Shown here: positions 53,816 through 63,755 of the stretch, in pieces
Layout: every line of letters begins with the position of its first letter
How positions within the stretch are numbered: the stretch's first letter is position 1
Assembly (NCBI RefSeq): GCF_004005815.1
Contig: NZ_SACK01000007.1
Span: 186,001 to 250,000, forward strand
Length of the DNA: 64,000 nt
Origin: Mucilaginibacter limnophilus
Lineage (GTDB): Bacteria > Bacteroidota > Bacteroidia > Sphingobacteriales > Sphingobacteriaceae
Direction of reading: 5' to 3'
Program-made: the position numbers and the translations under genes
Notes under the pieces: model-generated
What the model was told of the DNA's origin: nothing
The model's input: the letters and a program-made list of their open reading frames with translations, nothing else
Databases searched by the model: none

Positions 53816-53823
53816 CAAATATA
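53816..53823 (-). promoter_or_regulatory. -7 box TATATTTG of gpmI, leaderless spacing
   Basis: Exact TAnnTTTG on the minus strand ending 4 nt before the GTG start. Confidence 0.65.
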
Positions 53824-53910
53824 AAGGCATCAGGTTAACTTTATATCTATAGTTTGCCATAAGTTTTTATTTATAATGATTTGTTACTAAATTGCTTTCA
53901 GTAAAATGCC

Positions 53911-54303
53911 ATGACTAAACGCAGATTTTTGCCGGTGCTGATATTGTTTATGCTGCCGCTGCTTACCACAGCCGCGGAAATTGATGTTATTGCCGATCTG
54001 TTTAAATCTGGAAATTCTGCCGAACTGTCAAAGCATTTCGCTCAATCTCTTGATGTAACCTTACTTAAAGAGGAGAACGTTTACTCAAAAACCCAGGCTG
54101 AACTTGTATTAAAGAAATTCTTTGAGCAAAATAAGCCTAAAGCAGTTAAGGTACTGCACCGTGTAAACACCAGCAACACCTACCGGTTTGGTGTATTGCT
54201 GCTTAGTACCGATAAAGGCAACTACCGCGTATCACTCACCATGAATAGTATTAAAGGCAGTTTGCAGATAATTGAACTGCGTATTGAAGCTGAAAAACCT
54301 TAA
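53911..54303 (+). CDS. DUF4783 family secreted protein
   Basis: A 130-residue protein: signal peptide MTKRRFLPVLILFMLPLLTTAA, then one NTF2-like DUF4783 domain (IDVIADLFKSGNSAELSKHF, VTLLKEENVYSKTQAELVLKKFF in part, NTYRFGVLLLSTDKGNYRVS, LQIIELRIE). Family members are small periplasmic proteins of unknown function; from memory they often precede nadC in Bacteroidota, as here (45-bp gap). Confidence 0.85.
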   Translation: MTKRRFLPVLILFMLPLLTTAAEIDVIADLFKSGNSAELSKHFAQSLDVTLLKEENVYSKTQAELVLKKFFEQNKPKAVKVLHRVNTSNTYRFGVLLLSTDKGNYRVSLTMNSIKGSLQIIELRIEAEKP

Positions 54304-54320
54304 TTGTGGTTATTTGTTCT

Positions 54321-54328
54321 TACTTTTG
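54321..54328 (+). promoter_or_regulatory. -7 box TACTTTTG of nadC
   Basis: Exact TAnnTTTG, 20 nt before the TTG start of nadC and 18 nt after the DUF4783 stop. Confidence 0.5.
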
Positions 54329-54348
54329 AGCTCAAAATTTAGCCACTT

Positions 54349-55191
54349 TTGAATAAAGAACTAACTACACCATTTATTATCAATGCCTTACAGGAAGACA
54401 TAGGTGACGGCGACCATACCTCGCTTTCTACTATTCCGGCCGGTACCATTGGCAAAGCCAAATTATTGGTTAAAGACGAGGGGATTTTGGCAGGCGTTGA
54501 ACTTGCACTTTATATTTTTGAGATTGTTGATCCAACACTTAAAGTTGTTATTTATTTACATGACGGCGCTGAGGTAAAGCCTAAAGATATAGCTTTTGAG
54601 GTAGAAGGAAGCGTACACAGCATTTTGAAGGCCGAGCGGCTTGTGCTTAACTGCATGCAGCGTATGTCGGGCATAGCTACCCGCACACATGAGATTGTTG
54701 ACCTGCTTGAAGGTACAGGTACCAAAGTGCTTGATACCCGTAAAACAACGCCAGGCTTGCGTTATCTCGAAAAATGGGCAGTGCGTATTGGCGGTGGTGT
54801 TAACCACCGTTTTGGCTTGTATGATATGATACTGATTAAGGATAATCATGTTGATTATTCGGGCGGTATCAGCCAAGCAATAAAAAATGCCCTTGAATAT
54901 GTTGCCGGTACAAAAAAACTTGCAATTGAAATTGAGGTGCGCAACCTTGACGAACTGGAACAGGTTTTGCAAACCGGCGGGGTTGACCGTATATTGCTTG
55001 ACAATTTCAACTTTACTGATTTGAAGCAGGCCGTTAACATGGTTGACGGCAGGTATATCACAGAAGCTTCGGGTGGTATCACTATTGAAAATGTACGTGA
55101 CTATGCAGCTTGCGGTGTTGATTATATTTCAATTGGCGCGCTTACGCATTCGGTAAAAAGTTTGGATCTCAGCTTAAAAGCTGTTAAATAA
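54349..55191 (+). CDS. nadC: Nicotinate-nucleotide pyrophosphorylase (carboxylating)
   Basis: A 280-residue quinolinate phosphoribosyltransferase, a step of de novo NAD synthesis. Diagnostic blocks: EDIGDGDHTSLSTIP (16-30), ERLVLNCMQRMSGIATRT, DTRKTTPGLRYLEKWAVRIGG (in part), HRFGLYDMILIKDNH, IEIEVRNLDELEQ, ILLDNF and EASGGITIENV. Start codon is TTG. nadA and nadB are not in the window. Confidence 0.95.
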   Translation: MNKELTTPFIINALQEDIGDGDHTSLSTIPAGTIGKAKLLVKDEGILAGVELALYIFEIVDPTLKVVIYLHDGAEVKPKDIAFEVEGSVHSILKAERLVLNCMQRMSGIATRTHEIVDLLEGTGTKVLDTRKTTPGLRYLEKWAVRIGGGVNHRFGLYDMILIKDNHVDYSGGISQAIKNALEYVAGTKKLAIEIEVRNLDELEQVLQTGGVDRILLDNFNFTDLKQAVNMVDGRYITEASGGITIENVRDYAACGVDYISIGALTHSVKSLDLSLKAVK

Positions 55192-55237
55192 TGAGGGAAA
55201 TAACCGTTATTAATCACTTAAACCATACTAAGGATAT

Positions 55238-55885
55238 ATGATATCCATCTATTCAGTTTCAGCGCTTATACTGGCCTACTTATGCGGGTCAATTCCAACA
55301 GCTGTTTGGATAGGATTATCGTTTTATGGCATTGATGTGCGCGAATACGGCAGTGGTAACGCGGGTGCTACCAATACATTCAGAGTATTGGGCAAGCAGG
55401 CAGGCATACCTGTAATGCTTATAGATATATTAAAAGGCTGGACAGCCACCAACCTTGCCTACATGATAGGCGTAACTACTACAGGGCCTTATAATTCGGT
55501 AGCGTTTACTAATTATCAGCTGGCTTTGGGAATTGCAGCAGTTATGGGACATTTATTCCCAATTTTTGCAGGTTTTAGGGGCGGTAAAGGCATTGCCACA
55601 CTGTTTGGAATGATATTAGCTATTAACCTGCATGCGGCTCTGCTGTGTGTTCTGGTTTTTATTGTTGTGCTGCTTGTCACCAAATATGTGTCATTAAGCT
55701 CTATTCTGGCGGGTTTTATGTATCCCATCGGTGTAACATTTATTTTCCCGGTGTATGTAAAATCGGTCATTATTTACGGCATGTGCATATGTGTGCTGAT
55801 ATTGGTAACGCATCAAAAAAACATTGAGCGCTTATTGAAAGGCAAAGAGTCGAAAGTAAACTTATTCAAAAGAAAAACAACTTAG
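55238..55885 (+). CDS. plsY: Glycerol-3-phosphate acyltransferase PlsY
   Basis: A 215-residue integral membrane acyltransferase using acyl phosphate to start phospholipid synthesis. Five hydrophobic segments; motif 1 REYGSGNAGATNTFRVLG (about 36-53), motif 2 FRGGKGIATLFG (about 109-120) and the first-helix block LAYLCGSIPTAVWIGL. AAGGA lies before the ATG. It is followed 5 bp later by the M48 lipoprotein gene. Confidence 0.95.
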   Translation: MISIYSVSALILAYLCGSIPTAVWIGLSFYGIDVREYGSGNAGATNTFRVLGKQAGIPVMLIDILKGWTATNLAYMIGVTTTGPYNSVAFTNYQLALGIAAVMGHLFPIFAGFRGGKGIATLFGMILAINLHAALLCVLVFIVVLLVTKYVSLSSILAGFMYPIGVTFIFPVYVKSVIIYGMCICVLILVTHQKNIERLLKGKESKVNLFKRKTT

Positions 55886-55890
55886 ACGCT

Positions 55891-56694
55891 ATGAAACTAT
55901 TTAAACCTTTATTTGCAGTTATCGCCGTTACTGCAATTTACTCATGCTCAACAGTACCGCTTACAGGCCGCAAGCAGCTTAGCCTGGTAAGTGACGATCA
56001 GATCAACCAGGCTGCCGCTCAAAGCTATCAGCAGTTACTGTCTGACCCTCAAACCAAAGTGATATCTGGAACCAGCGACGCGCAACGTGTAAAAACCATC
56101 GGCAGCAGGCTGGCAACAGCAATTGAAAAATATCTAAACGACAACGGTTATGCTAATCAGTATAACTTTAAATGGGAATTTAACCTTATACAAAGCAAGG
56201 AAATAAACGCATGGTGTATGCCGGGGGGTAAGGTAGCTGTTTATAGTGGTATATTACCCGTTACTAAAACCGAGGCGGGCCTTGCCGTAGTTATGGGTCA
56301 TGAGATTGCTCACGCTATTGCACGCCACTCGGCCGAGCAAATGTCGAAACAAATGGCTGCCGAAGCAGGCGGCGCAGTAATTGGCGCTGCAGCTGGCGGA
56401 CAATCTCAAGCTACACAAGCGGTAATTGGCCAGTTATATGGTGTAGGCGGACAATTAGCCATGCTTAAATATTCAAGGGATAACGAGTCGGAAGCCGATA
56501 GGCTGGGCCTTATATTTATGGCTATGGCCGGATATAACCCTAACGAAGCGGTTGCTTTTTGGCAACGTATGGCAGCATCAAAACAAGCAGGCGGTTCGCC
56601 ACCTGAATTTTTAAGCACTCACCCTTCTGACGCCACTCGTATAAAAAACCTGCAAAACAGGATACCTGAAGCAATGAAATACTACAAAAAATAA
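55891..56694 (+). CDS. M48 family metalloprotease, lipoprotein
   Basis: A 267-residue periplasmic zinc peptidase of the LoiP/YggG-BepA type. The lipobox-like end of the signal peptide is AVTAIYSCS (Cys19, with an unusual Tyr at -2), followed by TVPLTGRKQLSLVSDDQ, the family's mature start. HEXXH is H137-E-I-A-H141 (GHEIAHAIARHSAEQ), the third ligand Glu in NESEADRLGLIFM. The end FLSTHPSDATRIKNLQ is typical. It probably degrades misfolded outer membrane proteins. A terminator follows. Confidence 0.92.
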   Translation: MKLFKPLFAVIAVTAIYSCSTVPLTGRKQLSLVSDDQINQAAAQSYQQLLSDPQTKVISGTSDAQRVKTIGSRLATAIEKYLNDNGYANQYNFKWEFNLIQSKEINAWCMPGGKVAVYSGILPVTKTEAGLAVVMGHEIAHAIARHSAEQMSKQMAAEAGGAVIGAAAGGQSQATQAVIGQLYGVGGQLAMLKYSRDNESEADRLGLIFMAMAGYNPNEAVAFWQRMAASKQAGGSPPEFLSTHPSDATRIKNLQNRIPEAMKYYKK

Positions 56695-56705
56695 TAAGAT
56701 AATGT

Positions 56706-56728
56706 AATCCCGCTTCGGCGGGATTTTC
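56706..56728 (+). terminator. Terminator after the M48 gene
   Basis: AATCCCGC/GCGGGATT stem with a TTCG tetraloop and a T-rich tail. The next gene starts only 8 nt later. Confidence 0.88.
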
Positions 56729-56735
56729 TTTTTAT

Positions 56736-57479
56736 ATGGCCAAAATAAAGTTCCTTACAGCATACTGGAAAAACCTGGTAATGCTGAACTATGAAGTTGA
56801 TCCTGCAATATTAAAACCTTATTTGCCTGCCGCAACCGAACTCGACCTGTGGCAGGGAAAAGCGCTGGTAAGCATGGTAGGATTTCTGTTTAACGACACA
56901 CGGGTATTAGGCGTGAAGTGGCCGGGCCATGTCAACTTTGAAGAAGTAAACCTGCGCTTTTACGTACGTCATTTCAACGGTACCGAATGGAAGCGCGGGA
57001 CTGTATTTGTAAGCGAGCTGGTGCCCAAGCGTATGATACCGCTAATTGCCAACACATTGTATAAAGAACATTACCGAAAGCTGCCTATGCGCCATGCCAT
57101 TACAAAAGTTGACGCTGATTATACAAACTATCTGTATGAATGGAAGCTTGATGGCAAATGGAACAAGCTTGGCGCAACGGTTAACAACAACTTTGTACCG
57201 ATTGAAGCCGGAAGTGCTGAAGAGTTTATACTGGAACATTACTGGGGTTACAACCGCCTTACTGATGTTAACTCGATGGAGTACCAGGTGGAGCATGTGC
57301 CCTGGCGGATAGCTGAAGTTAAGGACAGTATTTTTGAGGCGGATATAAAGAATTTATACGGCGACGTTTTCGAACCTTATTTAACCGTTAAGCCTTATTC
57401 GGTTTTCTTTGCAGAAGGTTCAGAAATTAATGTACGCGCCGCTACCCGATTGATGGTGCTCCAAGTACCTCAAGTATAG
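56736..57479 (+). CDS. DUF2071 (YqjF-like) protein
   Basis: A 247-residue protein of the DUF2071/YqjF family, an acetoacetate decarboxylase-like fold. Signatures: TAYWKNLVMLNYEVDPAILKPYLP (in part), GKALVSMVGFLFNDTRVLG, NLRFYVRHFNGTEWKRGTVF, and HYWGYNRLTDVNSMEYQVEH. No signal peptide. Function in bacteria is unknown. Its last 38 bp overlap the convergent pabB coding end, and it begins right after a terminator without an evident promoter of its own. Confidence 0.88.
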   Translation: MAKIKFLTAYWKNLVMLNYEVDPAILKPYLPAATELDLWQGKALVSMVGFLFNDTRVLGVKWPGHVNFEEVNLRFYVRHFNGTEWKRGTVFVSELVPKRMIPLIANTLYKEHYRKLPMRHAITKVDADYTNYLYEWKLDGKWNKLGATVNNNFVPIEAGSAEEFILEHYWGYNRLTDVNSMEYQVEHVPWRIAEVKDSIFEADIKNLYGDVFEPYLTVKPYSVFFAEGSEINVRAATRLMVLQVPQV

Positions 57480-58716
57480 CTTTTGCCTTCAACAGGCACT
57501 CTTCATATTCTTTTTCAGCATCAGCATTAAAAGTTATAGCGCTTCCGGTTTGAAATGACAGGTATTTGTTTTCGGCGTTATACAGTAATGTGCGTATCAC
57601 TACATTAAAGTCGAAGTCACCATCCGGACTAAAATATCCGATTGTGCCTGAATACACACCGCGTTTGGTGCGTTCGTATTGCTCCATCAGTTGCATGGCG
57701 CTAACCTTTGGCGCACCCGTCATGCTGCCCATTGGGAAAGTGTTTTTTATTGCCTGTACTTCTGATATGTTTTCAGCTATCTCACAGGAGACGGTAGATA
57801 TCATTTGATGTACCTGTTTAAAGCTGTACACGCCGAAAAGTTCTTCCGTTTTTACTGTGCCGGACTTGGCTGAGCGGGTAAGGTCGTTTCGCACCAAATC
57901 AACGATCATCACATTCTCCTGAAGTTCCTTGGTATGCAGTTGTAGTGATTTTTTGTTGATCTCGTCCTGCACCTTATCGGCACTGCGCTTAGCGGTGCCT
58001 TTTATAGGTTGGGAGATCAGCTTATTACCTCTCTTAGCTAAAAAACGCTCGGGCGAGGCGCACAAAATATACTGATCGCGTAGCTTAAAAAAACAGGAGA
58101 ACGGGTTAGGGGAGATGCCGTTAAGCGACTGAAAAACTTGCAAGGGATTTATTTCAGTATTCTCTGCATAAAACTCCTGGCAAAAGTTAGTTACATAAAT
58201 ATCGCCGCGGCTAATGTGTCCTTTTATTTTATTTGCTGTGTCAACGTATTCCTGCTTACTGAAACGACTTTTCAAGTTGATAGTTGGCTGGTTGTTGCTT
58301 GCGCTTAAATTAAAGCTCTGTATTTGCTGGACTAATGATTCAGGATCACCGCCGGTTATCTCAACAAAATCATTAGTTATGCTGATAATGTGTTTCGGAA
58401 CAAAAAAATATAAGTCAGGAAATTGCAGGCCGTCGATGTTTTGTGATGATAGCTGCTCTATCTCGTTCTTCAGGTCGTACCCTAAAAATCCGAATACCCA
58501 GTTATTATACTTTTGCCTGAAATGCTCTAATTGCTTAAAAGCATCGCCTGCTTTAGCAGTTAACTCATCGGTCACGCCAACTGCTATTAACGTATTGTAT
58601 TTGCCGTAAGGGTCGGTAAAATTATTAGAGTCAAGATAACATGCTACTTCAAATTGGGCGGCCCATTGCAGGGCCTTTTGTTTGAAGGTGAGAATATCTG
58701 TAATTGTGCGCGTCAC
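57442..58716 (-). CDS. pabB: Aminodeoxychorismate synthase component I (chorismate-binding)
   Basis: A 424-residue chorismate-binding enzyme making aminodeoxychorismate for folate. The PabB mark PIKGTAKRS with the catalytic Lys (in place of the anthranilate synthase PIAGT) is at about 238-246; ENVMIVDLVRNDLTRSAKSG, FPMGSMTGAPKVSAMQLM, and SGTIGYFSPDGDFDFNVVIR follow, and SAITFNADAEKEYEEC ends the site. Start is GTG 58716, directly behind a -7 box. The glutaminase partner is not in the window. 38-bp convergent overlap with the DUF2071 gene. Confidence 0.9.
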   Translation of the reverse strand: MTRTITDILTFKQKALQWAAQFEVACYLDSNNFTDPYGKYNTLIAVGVTDELTAKAGDAFKQLEHFRQKYNNWVFGFLGYDLKNEIEQLSSQNIDGLQFPDLYFFVPKHIISITNDFVEITGGDPESLVQQIQSFNLSASNNQPTINLKSRFSKQEYVDTANKIKGHISRGDIYVTNFCQEFYAENTEINPLQVFQSLNGISPNPFSCFFKLRDQYILCASPERFLAKRGNKLISQPIKGTAKRSADKVQDEINKKSLQLHTKELQENVMIVDLVRNDLTRSAKSGTVKTEELFGVYSFKQVHQMISTVSCEIAENISEVQAIKNTFPMGSMTGAPKVSAMQLMEQYERTKRGVYSGTIGYFSPDGDFDFNVVIRTLLYNAENKYLSFQTGSAITFNADAEKEYEECLLKAKAILEVLGAPSIG

Positions 58717-58721
58717 AGGTG

Positions 58722-58729
58722 CAAAGGTA
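58722..58729 (-). promoter_or_regulatory. -7 box TACCTTTG of pabB, leaderless spacing
   Basis: Exact TAnnTTTG on the minus strand ending 5 nt before the GTG start. Confidence 0.65.
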
Positions 58730-58761
58730 GGTTAAAATGAACGTGACTATTAATGAAAAAA

Positions 58762-58852
58762 TGCCATTTCGAACGATAGTGAGAAATCTTCTGAAAGCAG
58801 GCTGTAGCCAGCTTATCGCAGAAGATTCTCCTCGTACCTCGTCGAAATGACA
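58762..58852. repeat. Imperfect palindromic element, TGYCATTTCGA family copy 2
   Basis: Ends TGCCATTTCGAA and GTCGAAATGACA; middle GAGAAATCTTCTG pairs with CAGAAGATTCTC with one bulged base; centre GCTG/CAGC. Same orientation as the copy at 43133-43221. It lies between pabB and purA. Confidence 0.8.
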
Positions 58853-58895
58853 TATATGTATTGATTGACAATTACAAAATTGTCAAAGTTCAAGC

Positions 58896-60173
<1,278 letters not shown>

Positions 60174-60202
60174 TTATGTTATGCTATATTAATGAAAGGC
60201 GG

Positions 60203-60210
60203 CAAAGTTA
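60203..60210 (-). promoter_or_regulatory. -7 box TAACTTTG of purA
   Basis: Exact TAnnTTTG on the minus strand, 29 nt before the purA ATG, overlapping the last codon of the upstream fur-like gene. Confidence 0.5.
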
Positions 60211-60675
60211 AACTTTTCTGTCACAATAGCCTTCTTTTAATTTAACACAATTTCCATACAGGTTTAATGAGTGGTGTTTAATGTCAAATTTAAGCAGGTC
60301 GCCCATCATACTTTGTATCTGTTGTATGCGCGGGTCGCAAAACTCAACTACCTTGCCGCAGTCGATACAGATTATATGATCATGCTGTTTGTAGCCGTAT
60401 GATTTTTCAAACTGGGCCATGTTTTTGCCAAACTGGTGTTTGGTTACCAGGTCGCATGATACAAGCAGCTCAAGTGTATTGTAAACCGTAGCGCGGCTAA
60501 CACGGTATTTTTTATTCTTCATGTGGATATACAACGATTCCACGTCAAAGTGGTCGCTACGTGAGTATATCTCTTCCAATATGGCAAAGCGCTCAGGTGT
60601 TTTACGCAGGCTTTTGTTTTCCAGATAGGCCTCGAATATCTTTTTTACCAGAGCAATGGTTTCCGTTTGGGGCAT
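60208..60675 (-). CDS. Fur family transcriptional regulator
   Basis: A 155-residue metal-dependent winged-helix regulator. N-terminal DNA-binding domain about 1-85 ([26 protein letters not shown], in part, and [19 protein letters not shown]), C-terminal dimer domain with [21 protein letters not shown] (about 93-112), holding the HDH and C-x2-C metal sites. The final Cys (EGYCDRK) is single. Fur, PerR and Zur cannot be told apart by eye. It lies between rel and purA on one strand. Confidence 0.92.
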   Translation of the reverse strand: MPQTETIALVKKIFEAYLENKSLRKTPERFAILEEIYSRSDHFDVESLYIHMKNKKYRVSRATVYNTLELLVSCDLVTKHQFGKNMAQFEKSYGYKQHDHIICIDCGKVVEFCDPRIQQIQSMMGDLLKFDIKHHSLNLYGNCVKLKEGYCDRKV

Positions 60676-60735
60676 TGTTTTTACAAATAAAAAGTAAAGG
60701 TAGTTAAATTTTAAGAGTTGAATATTATAGAATCA

Positions 60736-60787
60736 AGAATCAGGAATCAAGATATTTGGATTTTATGTCATCCTGATTCCTGACTCT
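60736..60787. repeat. Intergenic hairpin made of GAATCAGGAATC words
   Basis: 17-nt arms 60736-60752 (AGAATCAGGAATCAAGA) and 60771-60787 (TCCTGATTCCTGACTCT) pair at 15 of 17 positions. More words of the same kind continue to 60804 (TTCCTGATTCTG). It lies between rel and the fur-like gene. Confidence 0.7.
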
Positions 60788-60806
60788 TAATTCCTGATTC
60801 TGAAAA

Positions 60807-63029
60807 CTAAGACGCTTTCTCTACTACCGAATCAAAACGTTCAACCGATGTAACGCCTCTAACCTGTTTCAGTTTTTTAACCAGGTCTTCAAGGTGCTGC
60901 GTATCGTTCACATACACCATTATCGATCCTTCAAAAATGCCGTTATCGCTATCGACAGTTATCGATCGCATGTTAACTTTAAAATCGTTCGATATAACGG
61001 TAGTGAGCTTGTTTATCAAACCAACATCATCTATACCACGTATTCTCAGGCCGGTTAAAAATGCAAGTTCCTGCTGATTTGTCCAGCGGGCTTTAACAAT
61101 ACGGTAACCGTAGTTGGCCATCAGCTTTGCCGCGTTAGGGCAGTTGGTGCGGTGTATCTTAATACCATCGCTTACGGTGATAAACCCGAATACATCATCG
61201 CCGGGGATAGGATTACAGCAGTTGGCCAGCTTATAATCTATCTTTTGCATATCCTCACCAATAAGCAGTATATCACTGTCCTTGGTTTTTATGCTGCGCA
61301 GAAGGCTTTGTACCTGTTCAGCCTCAATTTTATCCTGTGGCTTGGCTTCAATGGTTTTTTCGGTAACCTGGTATTCCCGCAGGTCCTTTATGTCAATAAC
61401 ACCTTTGGCTACATTATAAAACAGGTCTTGCGTGGTTTGCAGCTTAAAATAGTAGCTCAGCTTATGGATATTTTCTGAGTTATAAGTGATCTTCAGCGAC
61501 TTCAGCTTACGCTCCAGTATCTCTTTGCCATCCTCGGCGATCTTCCGTTTTTCTTCTTTTAACGCCGATTTAATCTTGGCTTTCGCTTTAGCGGTAACCA
61601 CAAAGTTCAACCAGTCCTCTTTAGGTGTTTGCTTGCTCGAGGTAATCACTTCTACCTGATCGCCGTTTTGCAGCTTATAACTTAGTGGTACCAGTTTGTG
61701 GTTTACTTTGGCGCCGATACAGCTTGCACCCACGTCACTGTGTATTTCAAAAGCAAAATCGAGCGCAGTAGCGTTCAGCGGAAGTTGTATCAAGGCACCC
61801 TTCGGCGTAAAAATGAAGATCTCGTCAGAGAAGAGGTTCATTTTAAAGTCGTCGATAAAATCCAGCGCGTTGGTGTCAGGATTCTTCAGCATTTCACGTA
61901 CTTTTTGTACCCATTGGTCAAGCCCGCTGTCGGTGCTTGACTCTTTGTACTTCCAGTGCGCCGCGAAACCTTTTTCGGCAATCTCATTCATGCGGTTAGT
62001 ACGTATCTGTACTTCCACCCACTGGCCTTTAGGGCCCATAACAGTAGTGTGCAATGATTCGTAACCGTTTGCCTTCGGAGATGATACCCAGTCGCGCAGG
62101 CGGTCGGGATTGGGGCGATATAAGTCGGTAACAATACTGTATGCCTTCCAGCAATCAGCCTTTTCATGTTCAGGCGGACTATCCAGTATTATCCTGATTG
62201 CGAACAAATCATACACTTCCTCAAACGGAATAGACTTTTTCTTCATCTTGTTCCATATCGAGTGTATAGATTTTGGCCGGCCAAATACGTCGGCATGAAG
62301 GCCCTGGCTTTGCAGCACCTTTTTTATCGGCTCAACAAAGTCGCGGATAAACTTTTCGCGCTCGGCCTTTTTTTCATTCAGTTTCTTTTTAATCAGTTGG
62401 TAAGTTTCACGTTCCATGTATTTCATGGAAAGATCTTCCAGTTCTGATTTTATGGCATACAAGCCTAGCCTGTGCGCAAGCGGAGCATACAGATATACCG
62501 TTTCTGATGAAAGCTTTAACTGCTTATCGCGCGGCATAAACTCCATGGTTCGCATGTTATGCAGGCGGTCGGCAAGCTTTATCAGTATCACCCTTACATC
62601 GTCGGCAAGGGTAAGCAGCATTTTGCGGAAATTTTCGGCTTGCAACGAACTGTTGGTATCGAACACGCCCGAGATTTTGGTCAGGCCGTCAATAATTTTA
62701 GCCACTTTTTTACCAAATTCACGCTCAATATCGTCAAGCCCCATGTCGGTATCTTCCACAACATCATGCAGCAGCGCACACACTATTGAAGTTGTACCCA
62801 AACCTATCTCCTCGGCAGCTATCTGAGCAACGGCAATGGGGTGGTATATGTACGGCTCACCCGATTTGCGGCGCATATCCTTATGGCTTTCAAGGGCCAT
62901 ATCAAAAGCCTTGCGTATCATGCGTTTATCACCCTTTTGCAGGGTTGATTTTGATGCACGCAGCAATGCCCGGTAACGCTTAAGTATTTCGGTTTTCTCA
63001 GCTTCCAGATCAATCACTAAATCTTTCAT
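60807..63029 (-). CDS. Bifunctional (p)ppGpp synthetase/hydrolase, Rel/SpoT type
   Basis: A 740-residue long RSH protein. Hydrolase HD domain (about 40-190: YIYHPIAVAQIAAEE, CALLHDVVEDTDMGLDDI), synthetase domain (about 240-370: DVFGRPKSIHSIWNKM, VYDLFAIRII, NGYESLHTTVMGPKG, VEVQIRT), TGS domain (about 405-465: FIFTPKGALIQLP), helical and Cys-containing region (NCCNPIPGDDVFG) and a C-terminal ACT domain (about 665-735). Both catalytic centres look intact. It controls the stringent response. Confidence 0.95.
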   Translation of the reverse strand: MKDLVIDLEAEKTEILKRYRALLRASKSTLQKGDKRMIRKAFDMALESHKDMRRKSGEPYIYHPIAVAQIAAEEIGLGTTSIVCALLHDVVEDTDMGLDDIEREFGKKVAKIIDGLTKISGVFDTNSSLQAENFRKMLLTLADDVRVILIKLADRLHNMRTMEFMPRDKQLKLSSETVYLYAPLAHRLGLYAIKSELEDLSMKYMERETYQLIKKKLNEKKAEREKFIRDFVEPIKKVLQSQGLHADVFGRPKSIHSIWNKMKKKSIPFEEVYDLFAIRIILDSPPEHEKADCWKAYSIVTDLYRPNPDRLRDWVSSPKANGYESLHTTVMGPKGQWVEVQIRTNRMNEIAEKGFAAHWKYKESSTDSGLDQWVQKVREMLKNPDTNALDFIDDFKMNLFSDEIFIFTPKGALIQLPLNATALDFAFEIHSDVGASCIGAKVNHKLVPLSYKLQNGDQVEVITSSKQTPKEDWLNFVVTAKAKAKIKSALKEEKRKIAEDGKEILERKLKSLKITYNSENIHKLSYYFKLQTTQDLFYNVAKGVIDIKDLREYQVTEKTIEAKPQDKIEAEQVQSLLRSIKTKDSDILLIGEDMQKIDYKLANCCNPIPGDDVFGFITVSDGIKIHRTNCPNAAKLMANYGYRIVKARWTNQQELAFLTGLRIRGIDDVGLINKLTTVISNDFKVNMRSITVDSDNGIFEGSIMVYVNDTQHLEDLVKKLKQVRGVTSVERFDSVVEKAS

Positions 63030-63117
63030 TCACCGTATTATAAATATTCTTTTTATCATTAACTTGTAACAAAATTTATAACTTGCAGGTTATCTGTTAT
63101 AACCTGAAAAATTGCAC

Positions 63118-63125
63118 TAATTTTG
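63118..63125 (+). promoter_or_regulatory. -7 box TAATTTTG of the DUF4294 gene
   Basis: Exact TAnnTTTG, 15 nt before the ATG at 63141. Confidence 0.55.
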
Positions 63126-63140
63126 TGTACAAGTAAAAAT

Positions 63141-63752
63141 ATGAAATTAATTGGTTTTGTATTGTCATGGCTGTGTTGTTTACCGTTATTATCGGTAGCG
63201 CAATCTGCACCACCTGTTAAATTAGGCAAAAATGACACCATCAAGACGTACATGACCGAACTTGACGGCGAAATGGTGCCCTGGATAGTACTGGCAGATG
63301 TAAAGATTGTGGATACCCGGATTTTTGCCAGCGAAGAAGACCGTTTGAAATACCGGCGCCTGCGTTATAACGTGTATAAAGTAATGCCTTACGCCCGTTT
63401 TGCAGGTGAGCGTTACCGTCAACTGCAGCGCGACCTTGCACTTACTGCTGATAAAAAGAAACAAAAAGAGCTTGTTAAAGCCTGTGAAAAACAAATAAAA
63501 GATCTGTTTAACCGCGAAATTAAAAACCTGACTATTAGCCAGGGCGAAGTATTGATAAAGCTGATTGACCGTGAAACAGGAAACAGCAGTTATGCTATGC
63601 TAAAGGAAATGAAGGGTGGCCTCAACGCGTTCATGATGCAATCAGTTGCGCGGATATTTGGCCATAATTTAAAGCAAGAGTACGACCCGGAGCAGGAGCG
63701 TGATATTGAAGCCATCATCCAGCAAGCGGGGTACGACAAGCAGTACAATTAG
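63141..63752 (+). CDS. DUF4294 family exported protein
   Basis: A 203-residue protein with a signal peptide (MKLIGFVLSWLCCLPLLSVAQ) and the DUF4294 core: LDGEMVPWIVLADVKIVD, RLKYRRLRYNVYKVMPYARFA (in part), ITISQGEVLIKLIDRETG-like LTISQGEVLIKLIDRETG, and FMMQSVARIFGHNLKQEYDP. The body is basic and largely helical. A Bacteroidota family without known function. The ATG is chosen over TTG 63123, which lies within the promoter box. Three bases separate it from the next gene. Confidence 0.88.
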   Translation: MKLIGFVLSWLCCLPLLSVAQSAPPVKLGKNDTIKTYMTELDGEMVPWIVLADVKIVDTRIFASEEDRLKYRRLRYNVYKVMPYARFAGERYRQLQRDLALTADKKKQKELVKACEKQIKDLFNREIKNLTISQGEVLIKLIDRETGNSSYAMLKEMKGGLNAFMMQSVARIFGHNLKQEYDPEQERDIEAIIQQAGYDKQYN

Positions 63753-63755
63753 AAC

